Positions 27,201 through 36,114 of a stretch of 51,845 nucleotides of DNA are shown here, piece after piece. Made by a program: the position numbers and the translations under genes. Location of the stretch: the NCBI GenBank assembly GCA_012798535.1, contig JAAZMZ010000022.1, positions 1 to 51,845 on the forward strand, in the 5' to 3' direction. Within the stretch, counting starts at the first letter, position 1. The number at the start of each line of letters is the position of its first letter. The notes below the pieces were generated by a model. That model was not told the DNA's origin. It ran no database searches and saw only the letters and a program-made list of their open reading frames with translations. The DNA comes from Leptolinea sp. (GTDB lineage: Bacteria; Chloroflexota; Anaerolineae; Anaerolineales; Anaerolineaceae).

Positions 27201-28619
27201 ATGTTGAAGAAAATAAAACTACCTTCTCGTAACGTACTGATCATCATCGGTATTTTTTTACTGGTGGTCGCCGGTGGGGTCGGTTATTACGCTCTGAGCA
27301 AACGGAATCAGAAACCCATCGTGCGTGCCTCACAGAGTTATTACACCACTACAGTCCGTCAGGGAGATATGTCGGTTACCGCTTCAGGAACCGGAACCGT
27401 GGTGGCCAACCGGCAGGCGAAATTGTCTTTCTCCATTGACGGAGATGTCGAATCGATCAGCGTGAAAGTCGGAGAAAAAGTCACCGAAGGTCAGGTGCTC
27501 GCCAAACTAAAGAACCTGTCTACGCTGTCCTCTGAGGTTACATCCACCAAACTGGCACTTGTGACGGCCGAGCAGGCTTTGCAGGAACTAAAAGACAATG
27601 CCAGTGCCACACTGGGAAACGCCCAGCTTGCCGTTTCTACGGATAAGAAGAACCTCAGTGATGCTCAGGCCGGTCTGATCAAAGAAGGACAGATTCGCTG
27701 CGATCAAAAAACCACCTCGGCTTACTACGATAATTACCAGCGGCTGCAAAATAAATATGATGAACTGAACGATGGCTCAACGGATGGATATTATTACCTG
27801 ACGGTAATCGTTCCTGCCAAAGATGCCGCTCTGCAGGCGTATGCCACGTATCAATACTGCGGCGGATATAAAGAATATGAAATCGAAGAATCTGAAGCCA
27901 ATCTGAACATAGCCAAAGCTCAATTACAGATCGACCAGACGAAACTGGAGACCCTGCAGAAAAACAACGGCATTGATCCGGTTGAACTGGCAACAAAAGA
28001 GAATCAGGTGGCCATTGCGCAGGCGGCGTATGAAGTAGCCCAGAATAATCTGGATAACGCCACACTGGTTGCACCCTTCGATGGAACCGTATTATCCATC
28101 GCCGGCCTGGCCGGTGATTACGTCGAAGCCAATACGGTATTTATGACCGTAGCGGATGATGTCCATCCCCAGGTTGAATTTGTGGTGGATGAATCTGATC
28201 TTTTGAACGTTGCTCTTGATGAATATGCCGAAGTCGAATTCGATGCCATAGAAAACCAGACTTTCAAAGGAACGGTTACCCAGGTGAATCCCACCCTGGT
28301 TTCCACCAGCGGTTATTCGACAGTTCAGGGGATCATCACCCTTGATATGGATGAATTGTCAGATCCTCCTACACTCTTCCAGGGTTTGACCGCCTCTGTG
28401 ACACTTTACAAAGGCAAGGCTGATAATGCGCTGCAGGTTCCCATATCTGCTTTGCGTGACCTCGGAAACGGTGAATACGGTGTCTTTGTTGTGGAGAAAG
28501 ACCACTCTCTGAAGTTCACACCGGTTACCATAGGATTGAAAACCACCAGCTATGTAGAAATCCTTTCCGGATTGGAAAAAGGGCAGATGGTTTCCACAGG
28601 AATCACGGAGTCACGCTAA
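27201..28619 (+). CDS. MacA/HlyD-like transport adaptor 3
   Basis: This 472-residue paralogue has an N-terminal anchor (about 12-30, NVLIIIGIFLLVVAGGVGYY), a lipoyl half starting RQGDMSVTASGTGTV, a coiled-coil hairpin with Cys167 and Cys220 on either side of a Tyr-rich tip, the return strand NATLVAPFDGTVLSI and a membrane-proximal domain with VPISALRDLGNGEYGVFVVE. The last motif closely resembles that of adaptor 1, so adaptors 1 and 3 may be the closer pair. The start is taken at ATG 27201, 10 bases after AGGAG. A GTG at 27162 overlapping the previous stop would add 13 residues. The stop overlaps the ATPase ATG by one base (TAATG). Confidence 0.86.
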   Translation: MLKKIKLPSRNVLIIIGIFLLVVAGGVGYYALSKRNQKPIVRASQSYYTTTVRQGDMSVTASGTGTVVANRQAKLSFSIDGDVESISVKVGEKVTEGQVLAKLKNLSTLSSEVTSTKLALVTAEQALQELKDNASATLGNAQLAVSTDKKNLSDAQAGLIKEGQIRCDQKTTSAYYDNYQRLQNKYDELNDGSTDGYYYLTVIVPAKDAALQAYATYQYCGGYKEYEIEESEANLNIAKAQLQIDQTKLETLQKNNGIDPVELATKENQVAIAQAAYEVAQNNLDNATLVAPFDGTVLSIAGLAGDYVEANTVFMTVADDVHPQVEFVVDESDLLNVALDEYAEVEFDAIENQTFKGTVTQVNPTLVSTSGYSTVQGIITLDMDELSDPPTLFQGLTASVTLYKGKADNALQVPISALRDLGNGEYGVFVVEKDHSLKFTPVTIGLKTTSYVEILSGLEKGQMVSTGITESR

Positions 28620-29374
28620 TGGAACGAAAGACGATCATTCAAACCATTGACCTTGTCAAGAATTACGGTGAAGGTGAAAACATGGTGCGTGCTGTTGATA
28701 AGATCAGCATCACCATTGATGAAGGTGAATTTGTGGCCATTATGGGACCCAGCGGCTCTGGTAAAAGCACCCTGATGAACATTCTGGCCTGCCTTGACCG
28801 CCCTTCTGAAGGACAGTATATCCTGGCCGGAGAAGATGTCAGTAATTACAGCCGCACTGAATTGGCCAGAATACGCGGGAAAGAACTGGGATTTGTATTC
28901 CAATCCTTCAACCTGCTTCCCCGCATGACGGCGCTTGAAAATGTTATGCTTCCGCTCATGTACCGGCCTGATAGACCGACCACCATTCCGGAACGTAAAG
29001 AACTGGCGTTGAAAGTGCTGGAAAACGTCGGCCTAGGCGGCCGTGCGAATCATCTGCCCAGCGAACTTTCAGGAGGCCAGCAGCAAAGAGTGGCCATCGC
29101 CCGCGTTCTGATCAACGATCCCATTCTGGTGCTGGCAGATGAACCCACCGGTAATCTGGATACAAAATCCAGTGAAGAGATTATGGGGATGCTGCATGAT
29201 CTGAATGAACGCGGCCGTACGATCGTCATGGTAACCCACGAGCCAGAAATCGCAGCGCATACCCAGCGTATCCTGCATATCCGTGATGGAAAGCTTCACG
29301 CGGATGAGAAGAACGGCCATCACTACACCAAACGCGTTTTACAGGCGGTTGATATGGAACCGCAGAAGATTTGA
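28619..29374 (+). CDS. MacB/LolD-type ABC transporter ATPase
   Basis: This 251-residue cytoplasmic ATPase is the energising subunit of a MacB-like (type VII) transporter. Walker A is GPSGSGKST (43-51), and the Q-loop is in FVFQSFNLLPRMTALENVMLPL, a hallmark of the MacB/LolD/FtsE group. The ABC signature is LSGGQQQR, Walker B is VLADEPTGNLD, and the switch histidine is in MVTHEPE. All catalytic elements are intact. The last 25 residues are His/Lys-rich. It starts on the last base of adaptor 3 and is followed 8 bases later by its permease, so the complex is probably ATPase dimer plus permease dimer plus adaptor ring, similar to YknXYZ of Bacillus, which also works without an outer-membrane channel. 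Confidence 0.94.
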   Translation: MERKTIIQTIDLVKNYGEGENMVRAVDKISITIDEGEFVAIMGPSGSGKSTLMNILACLDRPSEGQYILAGEDVSNYSRTELARIRGKELGFVFQSFNLLPRMTALENVMLPLMYRPDRPTTIPERKELALKVLENVGLGGRANHLPSELSGGQQQRVAIARVLINDPILVLADEPTGNLDTKSSEEIMGMLHDLNERGRTIVMVTHEPEIAAHTQRILHIRDGKLHADEKNGHHYTKRVLQAVDMEPQKI

Positions 29375-29382
29375 GGTGAATT

Positions 29383-30621
29383 ATGAATTATCGCGAGATC
29401 ATCCGCACTGCGTTCAGCAGTCTTCTTTCAAATAAACTTCGTTCCATCTTAACCATGCTGGGTGTCATCATCGGCGTTGCCGCTGTGATCATGATGATCG
29501 CCATCGGCGCCGGAACCGAAGCCACCATCTCAGAGCAGATCAATGGACTGGGATCCAACCTGATATTCATCAACGAATCTTTCAGCCGCGGCGGTCCCGG
29601 ACAGGGACCCACGAATCAGAGGGGCGGCTTGAAATATTCGGATGTGGAGGCTATTCGTTCGCAGGTCACAGGTATTGCCGGTGTTTCGGTGGACCAATCT
29701 GCCAGCAGCCTGACAGCAAAAATCAACGACATCACTCTCGAAGATTTGACACTGGTCGGTACCACTCCGGATTACTTGACCGTACGCAACCTTGAAATGG
29801 GCTCCGGCCGGTTCTTCACCGAAGAAGAAACCACAAAAGGATCGAAAGTCGTCGTCCTGGGGTCGAGTGTGGCAGATACCCTGTTCCCGGATGGAGATCC
29901 GCTTGGTCAGGTTATCACCGTTGATAACGTGAAACTGACGGTGATCGGTGTAATGGCGCCAAAAGGGCTGGTTTCCGGCACCGATTTTGACTCCCAGATC
30001 TATGGCCCCATTCAGCTGGTCTTCAAGAAATTCACCCCTTCGATGTTCGGCCGTATCATGGGTGACCGCGTCAGAATGATCTTTGTGTCTGTCGCCGATG
30101 ATGGTGATATGCAATCGGTGATCAACCAGATCACCATTCTTCTGGCAAATCGCCACAAAGTCGAAACCGACGCGTTGGACTTCAATATCAGCACCCAGAG
30201 CGACATTATTAAAACCGCTTCTTCCACCACAGAATCCTTCAGAACCCTGTTGGCCGGTGTGGCGGGTGTTTCACTGATCGTGGGCGGCATCGGGATCATG
30301 AATATCATGCTGGTCAGCGTGACTGAACGCACCCGTGAGATAGGTCTGCGCCAGGCCATAGGCGCCACCCCGCTGGATATTCGCGTCCAGTTCCTGTCAG
30401 AAGCTCTGATGCTCAGCCTGTTCGGCGGTATTCTCGGTGTCGTTGCGGGTGTGGGAGGATCATATTTATTTGGTGCCTTTGGCGGCATGCGTACGGTGGT
30501 GCTCCCCTACTCGGTTCTTCTATCTTTCTTATCTGCAGCGGCTGTTGGTATTTTCTTCGGTTATGTCCCGGCCAAGAACGCCGCCGAGCTGGATCCTATA
30601 GTTGCCTTGCGGCATGAATAG
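29383..30621 (+). CDS. MacB-like ABC transporter permease
   Basis: This 412-residue membrane protein has the four-helix MacB/FtsX topology. One helix lies at about 20-45 (LRSILTMLGVIIGVAAVIMMIAIGAG), a large extracytoplasmic MacB_PCD domain at about 50-280, and three C-terminal helices follow. The FtsX domain has GGIGIMNIMLVSVTERTREIGLRQAIGA, the usual coupling-helix region, and ends in PAKNAAELDPIVALRHE, a typical C-terminus. The external domain has a Gly/Pro-rich segment (GGPGQGPTNQRGG) near its start. These permeases move substrates by mechanotransmission, pushing material outside the membrane. The gene is 8 bases after its ATPase. The substrate is unknown. Confidence 0.93.
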   Translation: MNYREIIRTAFSSLLSNKLRSILTMLGVIIGVAAVIMMIAIGAGTEATISEQINGLGSNLIFINESFSRGGPGQGPTNQRGGLKYSDVEAIRSQVTGIAGVSVDQSASSLTAKINDITLEDLTLVGTTPDYLTVRNLEMGSGRFFTEEETTKGSKVVVLGSSVADTLFPDGDPLGQVITVDNVKLTVIGVMAPKGLVSGTDFDSQIYGPIQLVFKKFTPSMFGRIMGDRVRMIFVSVADDGDMQSVINQITILLANRHKVETDALDFNISTQSDIIKTASSTTESFRTLLAGVAGVSLIVGGIGIMNIMLVSVTERTREIGLRQAIGATPLDIRVQFLSEALMLSLFGGILGVVAGVGGSYLFGAFGGMRTVVLPYSVLLSFLSAAAVGIFFGYVPAKNAAELDPIVALRHE

Positions 30622-30661
30622 ACCAGAAATTAATAATATGAAAAACGAAAGGAACTTTTCG

Positions 30662-31333
30662 ATGAAAAAAAGCATAATCATTGCCAGTATTCTTGTGCTG
30701 GCAGGCATACTGGTAGCCTGCGCCGCCAGACAACAATTTCCCTCCGGCGGCCCCGGGGGAGGTCCACAGAGCGGCAGCGCTGGCAGACAGACAGGCGGAG
30801 GAGCCTCGACTCAAACCGCTGAACTTCCCCTTGAATCAAAAGTAGGCATCGGCATTCTGAAGCTGGAAGGCACCGAACAGGCGGTCGATGCAGAAGAAGC
30901 CAAAGATTTGCTGGTACTCTTCAAAGCCTTGAAGACTCTGAGCACCGAAAGCAACACGGCGGTGGATGAGATCTCTGCGTTGAATATCCAGATCAAAAAT
31001 ACCCTGAAAGCCGATCAGCTGGCGGCCATTGAAAAGATGAGCATCACTATGCAGGACCTGCGTACCTTGACCCAATCCTACGGGGTGGAAACCACCGGAT
31101 ACTCAAGCGGTACCAGCTCCTCAAGCAGCAGAAGCAACTTCAATGGCGGTCCTGGTGGTATGGGAGGAATGATAGGCGGTATGATGGGTGGTGGACCGGA
31201 AAGCTCATCGTCCACAAAGGCTACACCCAATGCAGCTGCCGCGTTGACGATATCTCGCAAAGCAGCCGGTGGATACAATCTGACTTTCGCAGATGCCATC
31301 ATCAAACTGTTGGAAAGCAAAATCAGCCAGTAA
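30662..31333 (+). CDS. Small lipoprotein of the first ABC operon, unknown function
   Basis: This 223-residue predicted lipoprotein has the lipobox L-V-A-C at about residue 20. Below the signal is a Gly/Ser/Gln-rich stretch (about 24-52). A helical region (about 55-145) follows, with regularly spaced Leu and Lys/Glu, then a Ser/Gly/Met-rich segment (about 150-190, with GGMGGM, IGG and MMGGG), and a short C-terminal helix. I recognise no family. The ATG at 30662 is chosen because AAAGGA lies 8-9 bases before it and the lipobox fits; upstream in-frame ATGs at 30614 and 30638 would lengthen the signal oddly. As the last gene of the operon before a strong terminator it probably works with the exporter, as substrate, chaperone or accessory subunit. 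Confidence 0.7.
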   Translation: MKKSIIIASILVLAGILVACAARQQFPSGGPGGGPQSGSAGRQTGGGASTQTAELPLESKVGIGILKLEGTEQAVDAEEAKDLLVLFKALKTLSTESNTAVDEISALNIQIKNTLKADQLAAIEKMSITMQDLRTLTQSYGVETTGYSSGTSSSSSRSNFNGGPGGMGGMIGGMMGGGPESSSSTKATPNAAAALTISRKAAGGYNLTFADAIIKLLESKISQ

Positions 31334-31354
31334 ATCAATATAGTAGATCAAAAT

Positions 31355-31415
31355 GAGGATCGTCCCTGTGTTGCCTTCGACAGGCTCAGGCAACGGGACG
31401 ATCCTCGTTTTATTT
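31355..31415 (+). terminator. Operon terminator containing a REP-like hairpin
   Basis: GAGGATCGTCCC (31355-31366) pairs with GGGACGATCCTC (31395-31406), followed by GTTTTATTT. Inside, GTTGCC (31370-31375) pairs with GGCAAC (31389-31394) around a loop reading TTCGACAGGCTCA. That loop-stem resembles the short palindrome with CCTGAG and TCGAAGG arms that I recall as dispersed in many bacterial genomes. It ends the first ABC operon. Confidence 0.75.
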
Positions 31416-31651
31416 CAGAGAAACTCTTATACAATTCTTAACATTTTTACCCGATATGAATGGTTAAATAGCTATGTTTGTCGGTTGAAAAGACGAAAAC
31501 ATACAATATATGACTCAAGAATATGCCGGAAGCAATACCCACCAGTCATCAGGTGTAAGGTAAATTCATAGTGTTGATAATTATCGATTATCTGTGAAAT
31601 GTCCGGCAATGTGCGATGAATCGGCAGTGATTAGCTGTCAGGTAGTTGATA
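31416..31651 (+). other. Leader region of the second ABC operon
   Basis: This is the rest of a gap of about 318 bases between the two ABC operons. It is AT-rich and no gene is supported. TATACAAT (31428-31435) is a possible -10 but would give a leader of over 200 bases. A self-complementary GATAATTATC lies at about 31576-31585 and could be an operator. No Shine-Dalgarno is clear before ATG 31652. Confidence 0.35.
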
Positions 31652-32497
31652 ATGAGATACGGTTTTTTAAATAATCTGGCGGTAAACAGAGCGCTTGTTT
31701 TTCCGAACAAATCCATCCATCACACAGATGGCATAACTGATGGGCAGGTAAAAGCGGCAAACCACACGGAATTATCAACAATTGTGACGTTGGAAAATGT
31801 GATCAAGACCTATGAAACACCGGCGGGTGAGTTCCAGGCATTGAAAAACATTTCAATAGATATCCACGCCAATGAATTTCTGTGTATTGTGGGAAAATCG
31901 GGCGCCGGAAAAACAACCCTGCTGAATATGATCACCGGTGTCGATGCGATTACTGCGGGCAACGTAAATGTGAACGGAGTCTCCGTTCACAATATGAATG
32001 AAGATGAGCAGGCTCTCTGGCGGGGTTTGAACCTCGGGATTATCTACCAGTCCTTCGAATTGATGCCCATGCTGACTTTACTTGAAAATGTCATGCTCCC
32101 TATGGATTTTTGCCACAAATATGTCCCCATAAAAAGCCGGGAACGTGCGCGCGAGTTGCTGCGCATGGTGGAATTGGAAGACCATATCGACAAGCTGCCA
32201 GGTGCCATTTCAGGCGGTCAGCAGCAGCGTGTGGCCATTGCCCGGGCTCTGGCGAATGATCCTCCGGTGATCGTAGCAGATGAACCTACCGGTCGTCTTG
32301 ATTCAACAACAGCAGAAACGATTCTGGATATTTTCGAAAAATTAATCAAAGAAGGAAAGACCGTGATCATGGTCACCCATGATGCCGGTGCCTCTCAACG
32401 CGCCAGCCGGGTGCTTGAAATTGTGGATGGCGAACTACTTGCAGAGAATAATTCCACAATCACGATAGAATCGATGATCGGCACTAAACAGGCATAA
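31652..32497 (+). CDS. MacB/LolD-type ABC ATPase A of second operon
   Basis: This 281-residue ATPase has Walker [10 protein letters not shown] at about residues 85-93, Q-loop [20 protein letters not shown], signature [12 protein letters not shown], Walker [13 protein letters not shown] and switch MVTHDAG. All are intact. The N-terminus carries about 46 residues before the first ABC strand ([15 protein letters not shown]), which is longer than usual, and the following gene has a similarly long N-terminus of unrelated sequence. A start further in, such as GTG 31786, would give a conventional length and cannot be excluded; ATG 31652 is used here. It is paired with ATPase B 15 bases downstream, probably as a heterodimer serving one large permease. 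Confidence 0.85.
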   Translation: MRYGFLNNLAVNRALVFPNKSIHHTDGITDGQVKAANHTELSTIVTLENVIKTYETPAGEFQALKNISIDIHANEFLCIVGKSGAGKTTLLNMITGVDAITAGNVNVNGVSVHNMNEDEQALWRGLNLGIIYQSFELMPMLTLLENVMLPMDFCHKYVPIKSRERARELLRMVELEDHIDKLPGAISGGQQQRVAIARALANDPPVIVADEPTGRLDSTTAETILDIFEKLIKEGKTVIMVTHDAGASQRASRVLEIVDGELLAENNSTITIESMIGTKQA

Positions 32498-32512
32498 TCT
32501 CAGGTTTCTGCA

Positions 32513-33709
32513 ATGCGTCATATTCAATTCCCGTCTTCGTTGATTCCTTCCAGAAAAGATAGATCGGGAACCCCTATATCCACGATCAATCAAATAGATA
32601 CCAGCGCATATTCTGAAGAGAGAAAACCTCTTATCGAAATGCAGAATATCTATAAAACCTATAATACGCATGCCGGCGATTTCACCGCCCTTAATGACGT
32701 TTCTGCCAGCTTTTATCCGGGACAATTCGTCAGCATCATCGGCAAGTCCGGCAGTGGAAAATCAACCCTTTTGAATATGATCACGGGAATTGACCGTCCA
32801 ACTTCCGGAAAGATCAAGATAGAAAATACCTATCTTCAGGAACTCACAGAAAGTGAGTTTTCGGAATGGCGCGGTAGAAATCTGGGGATCGTTTTCCAAT
32901 TCTTTCAACTCCTTCCAATGCTTTCGCTCGTGGAAAACACCATCCTGCCCATGGACTTCTGCCATATGTACCCGCCTGCGGAGCGTGAGAAACGCGCCCG
33001 TGAATTGTTGAAACTGGTGGGGTTGCAAGATTTCGCCGAGAAGCTTCCGGCTGCTGTTTCCGGCGGTCAGGAACAATGCGCCGCCATTGCCCGGGCATTG
33101 GCCAATGATCCTCCCATTATTGTGGCCGATGAGCCAACAGGCAATCTTGATTCAAAAACCGCCGATATGGTCTTGCAATTGATTGATGAGTTGGTAAGAC
33201 AGGGCAAGACCGTACTGGTGGTGACTCATGATGAAACCGTTGCCCGGCGGGCATCTCGTACACTGGTTATTTGCGATGGTGAACTGGTGGATGAAGACAT
33301 TTCTCGCATGCTTCCCTCCATTTCGCATCGTTCCATGTTGAAGCTATCACATCAATCTGTTGAGCTATGCAAACAACCAAATGAAGATATTTTCGCCAGT
33401 TCCAATTCTCTTCCCGGCTTGATGCTGATATTGGAAGGGAAAGTGGCTCTCCGGGGAGCAAACAATCATAGGCTTGCATCCTATCCATCCGGTTCCATCC
33501 TCTCAGGTAAATTCATTCGCAATACCCTGGCGCAGAAAAAGACATTCAGGGCTGATCCACATGCAGCTGCGCGGATCAAGATGATCTCTGTGGAAGATCT
33601 TGAATCAACGGTCAATACATCCAGAAGTATGCAGATTTTTATGCAAAAACTGGAAGCCGGTGGACCATCAGAAGTCATCGATATACCGGAGGCATCCAAA
33701 AACCGATGA
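32513..33709 (+). CDS. ABC ATPase B with C-terminal cyclic-nucleotide-binding-like domain
   Basis: This 398-residue protein has an N-terminal extension of about 40 residues. A MacB/LolD-type ATPase then spans about residues 41-265, with Walker A GKSGSGKST, Q-loop FQFFQLLPMLSLVENTILP, Walker [13 protein letters not shown] and switch VVTHDET. The signature reads SGGQEQCAAIA; Cys replaces the Arg usual after SGGQxQ. The last 120 residues resemble a CNB/CRP sensory fold: PNEDIF, then GLMLILEGKVAL, then LASYPSGSIL, and finally IKMISVEDLESTV. The phosphate-binding cassette is not recognisable, so nucleotide binding is doubtful. The stop overlaps the permease ATG (ATGA). The fusion suggests allosteric or scaffolding control of the transporter. 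Confidence 0.82.
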   Translation: MRHIQFPSSLIPSRKDRSGTPISTINQIDTSAYSEERKPLIEMQNIYKTYNTHAGDFTALNDVSASFYPGQFVSIIGKSGSGKSTLLNMITGIDRPTSGKIKIENTYLQELTESEFSEWRGRNLGIVFQFFQLLPMLSLVENTILPMDFCHMYPPAEREKRARELLKLVGLQDFAEKLPAAVSGGQEQCAAIARALANDPPIIVADEPTGNLDSKTADMVLQLIDELVRQGKTVLVVTHDETVARRASRTLVICDGELVDEDISRMLPSISHRSMLKLSHQSVELCKQPNEDIFASSNSLPGLMLILEGKVALRGANNHRLASYPSGSILSGKFIRNTLAQKKTFRADPHAAARIKMISVEDLESTVNTSRSMQIFMQKLEAGGPSEVIDIPEASKNR

Positions 33710-36114
33710 GACCTCGCTGGCAAAAGGTCTTTGCCGATCTGTGGGGGAACAAGGTCCGGTCACTGCTGGTGATCGCTTCCATCGCCGTCGGTCTTTATGC
33801 GGTCGGTCTGATTTCCAGTATCAATGTCATCATAAATGAGGATATGCGCACCGGTTATCGAGCCTTAAATCCGGCAAATCTGCACATTTCCATTGCGGCA
33901 TTCACCGATACGCTGGTGGAAAAGATTAAAGAACTGCCCGAAGTGGATGAGGCGGAAGGTCGCCGGACCATGACCCTGCGGTATCGCAATAAGAATGGCG
34001 AATGGGATCGTCTGGAGCTTCAAGCCATTCCCGAAATTGACGAAATGGCCATTAATAAAGTGATCCTGCGCGAAGGTAGTTGGCCGCCTAAATATCGTGA
34101 AATCGCTATCGATATCAGCCATCGGGAAGATGTGGCAGCCAGACTGGGCGAGGTGATCGAAATTCAACTTCCCTCCGGAAAAACCCGCGAAGTACGCCTG
34201 ACAGGAATCGTCCATGACCAGACAATTGGTGCCACAGGCGGTGGGGGTGGCTACTTTATCGCACCGGTCAACGGGTATATCACCATGCATACCCTGGACT
34301 GGCTGGAACAACCGGCCATTTACAACGCGCTGCTTGTCACCGCCAAATCCGGGCAGGAAGATGAAGCATATCTGCGCGAGTTATCTTCGGATGTCAACAA
34401 GGAGATCGAAGATTACGGAGGGGTTGTCACATCCACGGCTGTGCGTACCTCTATCAGCCATCCGAATTCCATCTACATCGACGCACTTTCCGGAATTCTG
34501 TTTGTACTTGGTATGCTGATCGTCTTCTTGAGCGGCTTCCTGATCACCAATACGCTTTCTGCTCTTATGAACCAGCAGATCAGGCAGATCGGGGTGATGA
34601 AGACCATAGGCGCCCGGCGGATGTCCATCATCACCATCTATATGGTTCTGATCGCGATGTATGGAGCAATCGCACTGGGACTGGCCATACCAACTGCCAA
34701 CTGGTCGGCCTACGGCCTGGCAAATTTCCTTTCTGACACGTTAAATTTCGATGTGCAGGGGTATCGACCGATCCTCCGGAGCGTTCTGATACAGGCCGGC
34801 ATCGCGTTGATCGTTCCCCAGGTGGCAGCCTTTTTCCCCATCTTTGAAGGAGCCAACATTAAAACCGTGCAGGCCATCAGCGGCGGCCGTAATATGACTG
34901 TGGAAAAGAAATCCGACTGGTTGGATCGAATGATAAATAATATCAAGGGGATATCCCACCCATTACTGATTTCACTGCGGAATACATTCCGGCATAAGGG
35001 CAGGCTGGCGCTCACCCTGTTTACACTCACTCTGGGTGGTTCGATTTTTATCGCCACTTTCAATGTTCAGGGTGCCCTTACCCTTTATATTAAACAGGTC
35101 AGCAAATACTTCATCGCAGATGTCAGCATGACCATGGATCAGTTCTACCGCATCGACCAGGTGCAGAAGGATCTGCAGTCTATTCCCGGGATCTCTGTGG
35201 TCGAAGGTTGGACTTACGCGCGCTGTGAAGTGATGGAAGCCGATGATAAACCCGGTGAACCGGTGGAAATGCTCGGCGTGGCACCTGATAGTAAGTTGAT
35301 TACACCCATTTTGATCAAAGGCCGCTGGATCATTCCGGGTGATGAGAATGCCATAGTCTTAAGCGAGCGGTTTCTCTCAGCTTATCCGAATATGAAGATC
35401 GGAGACACACTGCGATTACGTGTTAACGGGATTAAAAGCGATTGGATTGTCGTTGGCTTCTTCCAACTGGCAGGAAAAAGCACAGGATTCAGAGCCTACA
35501 GTAATTATGAATATCTCTCGCACTTAATCGGCAGTCCGGATAAAGCGATCTCGTTTCAGATCAGCTCGACCACACCCAATCTGAACATTGAACAGCAGCG
35601 TCAGTTCGGAGCCGCCATTGAAAAATTCATGCGGACGCGTGGATACAAGGTAGCCAGTATTAACGCCGGTCTTTTCGCCTTGAACTCCAGCACCGAAGGA
35701 TTGAACATCCTGACAACTTTTCTGATTTTCATGGCTTTCCTTACTGCACTGGTCGGTGCCATCGGCCTGATGGGTACAATGAGCATGAATGTGATGGATC
35801 GAACGCGGGAGATCGGGATCATGCGTGCCATCGGCGCTTCCGACCGCACGGTAATGAACCTGGTCATAGTGGAAGGTTTGTTGATCGGCATCATCAGCTG
35901 GCTTTTAAGCTGCCTGTTATCCTTCCCCATCAGCAACTGGCTGAATAACGTTCTTTCAGAAGCCCTTTTTGATGCTCCCTCTATCCTTTCCATTACCCCG
36001 ACCGGCTTTATTGTCTGGTTGGTACTGGTGGTCATTCTGGCCGTTTCAGCCAGTGTCCTCCCGGCACGCAATGCAGCACATCTCACCATTCGTGAAGTGT
36101 TATCGTATGAATAA
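33706..36114 (+). CDS. Large ABC permease with two FtsX units
   Basis: This 802-residue membrane protein has the eight-helix arrangement of fused FtsX/MacB permeases. It has a first helix (about 14-38), an external domain, and three helices from about 265 to 390 with LMNQQIRQIGVMKTIGARR. Then come a second N-terminal helix (about 440-460, LALTLFTLTLGGSIFIATF), a second external domain, and three C-terminal helices with MNVMDRTREIGIMRAIGAS and the terminal PARNAAHLTIREVLSYE. One such polypeptide normally replaces a permease dimer, which fits two different ATPases upstream. The ATG overlaps the ATPase B stop by 4 bases. The substrate is unknown; exporters of this shape handle lipoproteins, peptides or antibiotics. 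Confidence 0.9.
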   Translation: MRPRWQKVFADLWGNKVRSLLVIASIAVGLYAVGLISSINVIINEDMRTGYRALNPANLHISIAAFTDTLVEKIKELPEVDEAEGRRTMTLRYRNKNGEWDRLELQAIPEIDEMAINKVILREGSWPPKYREIAIDISHREDVAARLGEVIEIQLPSGKTREVRLTGIVHDQTIGATGGGGGYFIAPVNGYITMHTLDWLEQPAIYNALLVTAKSGQEDEAYLRELSSDVNKEIEDYGGVVTSTAVRTSISHPNSIYIDALSGILFVLGMLIVFLSGFLITNTLSALMNQQIRQIGVMKTIGARRMSIITIYMVLIAMYGAIALGLAIPTANWSAYGLANFLSDTLNFDVQGYRPILRSVLIQAGIALIVPQVAAFFPIFEGANIKTVQAISGGRNMTVEKKSDWLDRMINNIKGISHPLLISLRNTFRHKGRLALTLFTLTLGGSIFIATFNVQGALTLYIKQVSKYFIADVSMTMDQFYRIDQVQKDLQSIPGISVVEGWTYARCEVMEADDKPGEPVEMLGVAPDSKLITPILIKGRWIIPGDENAIVLSERFLSAYPNMKIGDTLRLRVNGIKSDWIVVGFFQLAGKSTGFRAYSNYEYLSHLIGSPDKAISFQISSTTPNLNIEQQRQFGAAIEKFMRTRGYKVASINAGLFALNSSTEGLNILTTFLIFMAFLTALVGAIGLMGTMSMNVMDRTREIGIMRAIGASDRTVMNLVIVEGLLIGIISWLLSCLLSFPISNWLNNVLSEALFDAPSILSITPTGFIVWLVLVVILAVSASVLPARNAAHLTIREVLSYE

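Noticed and set aside
29530..30156. A 208-codon minus-strand open frame inside the MacB-like permease gene
   Set aside because: It is antisense to a well-supported FtsX/MacB permease with intact motifs, has no recognisable domain and no ribosome site.
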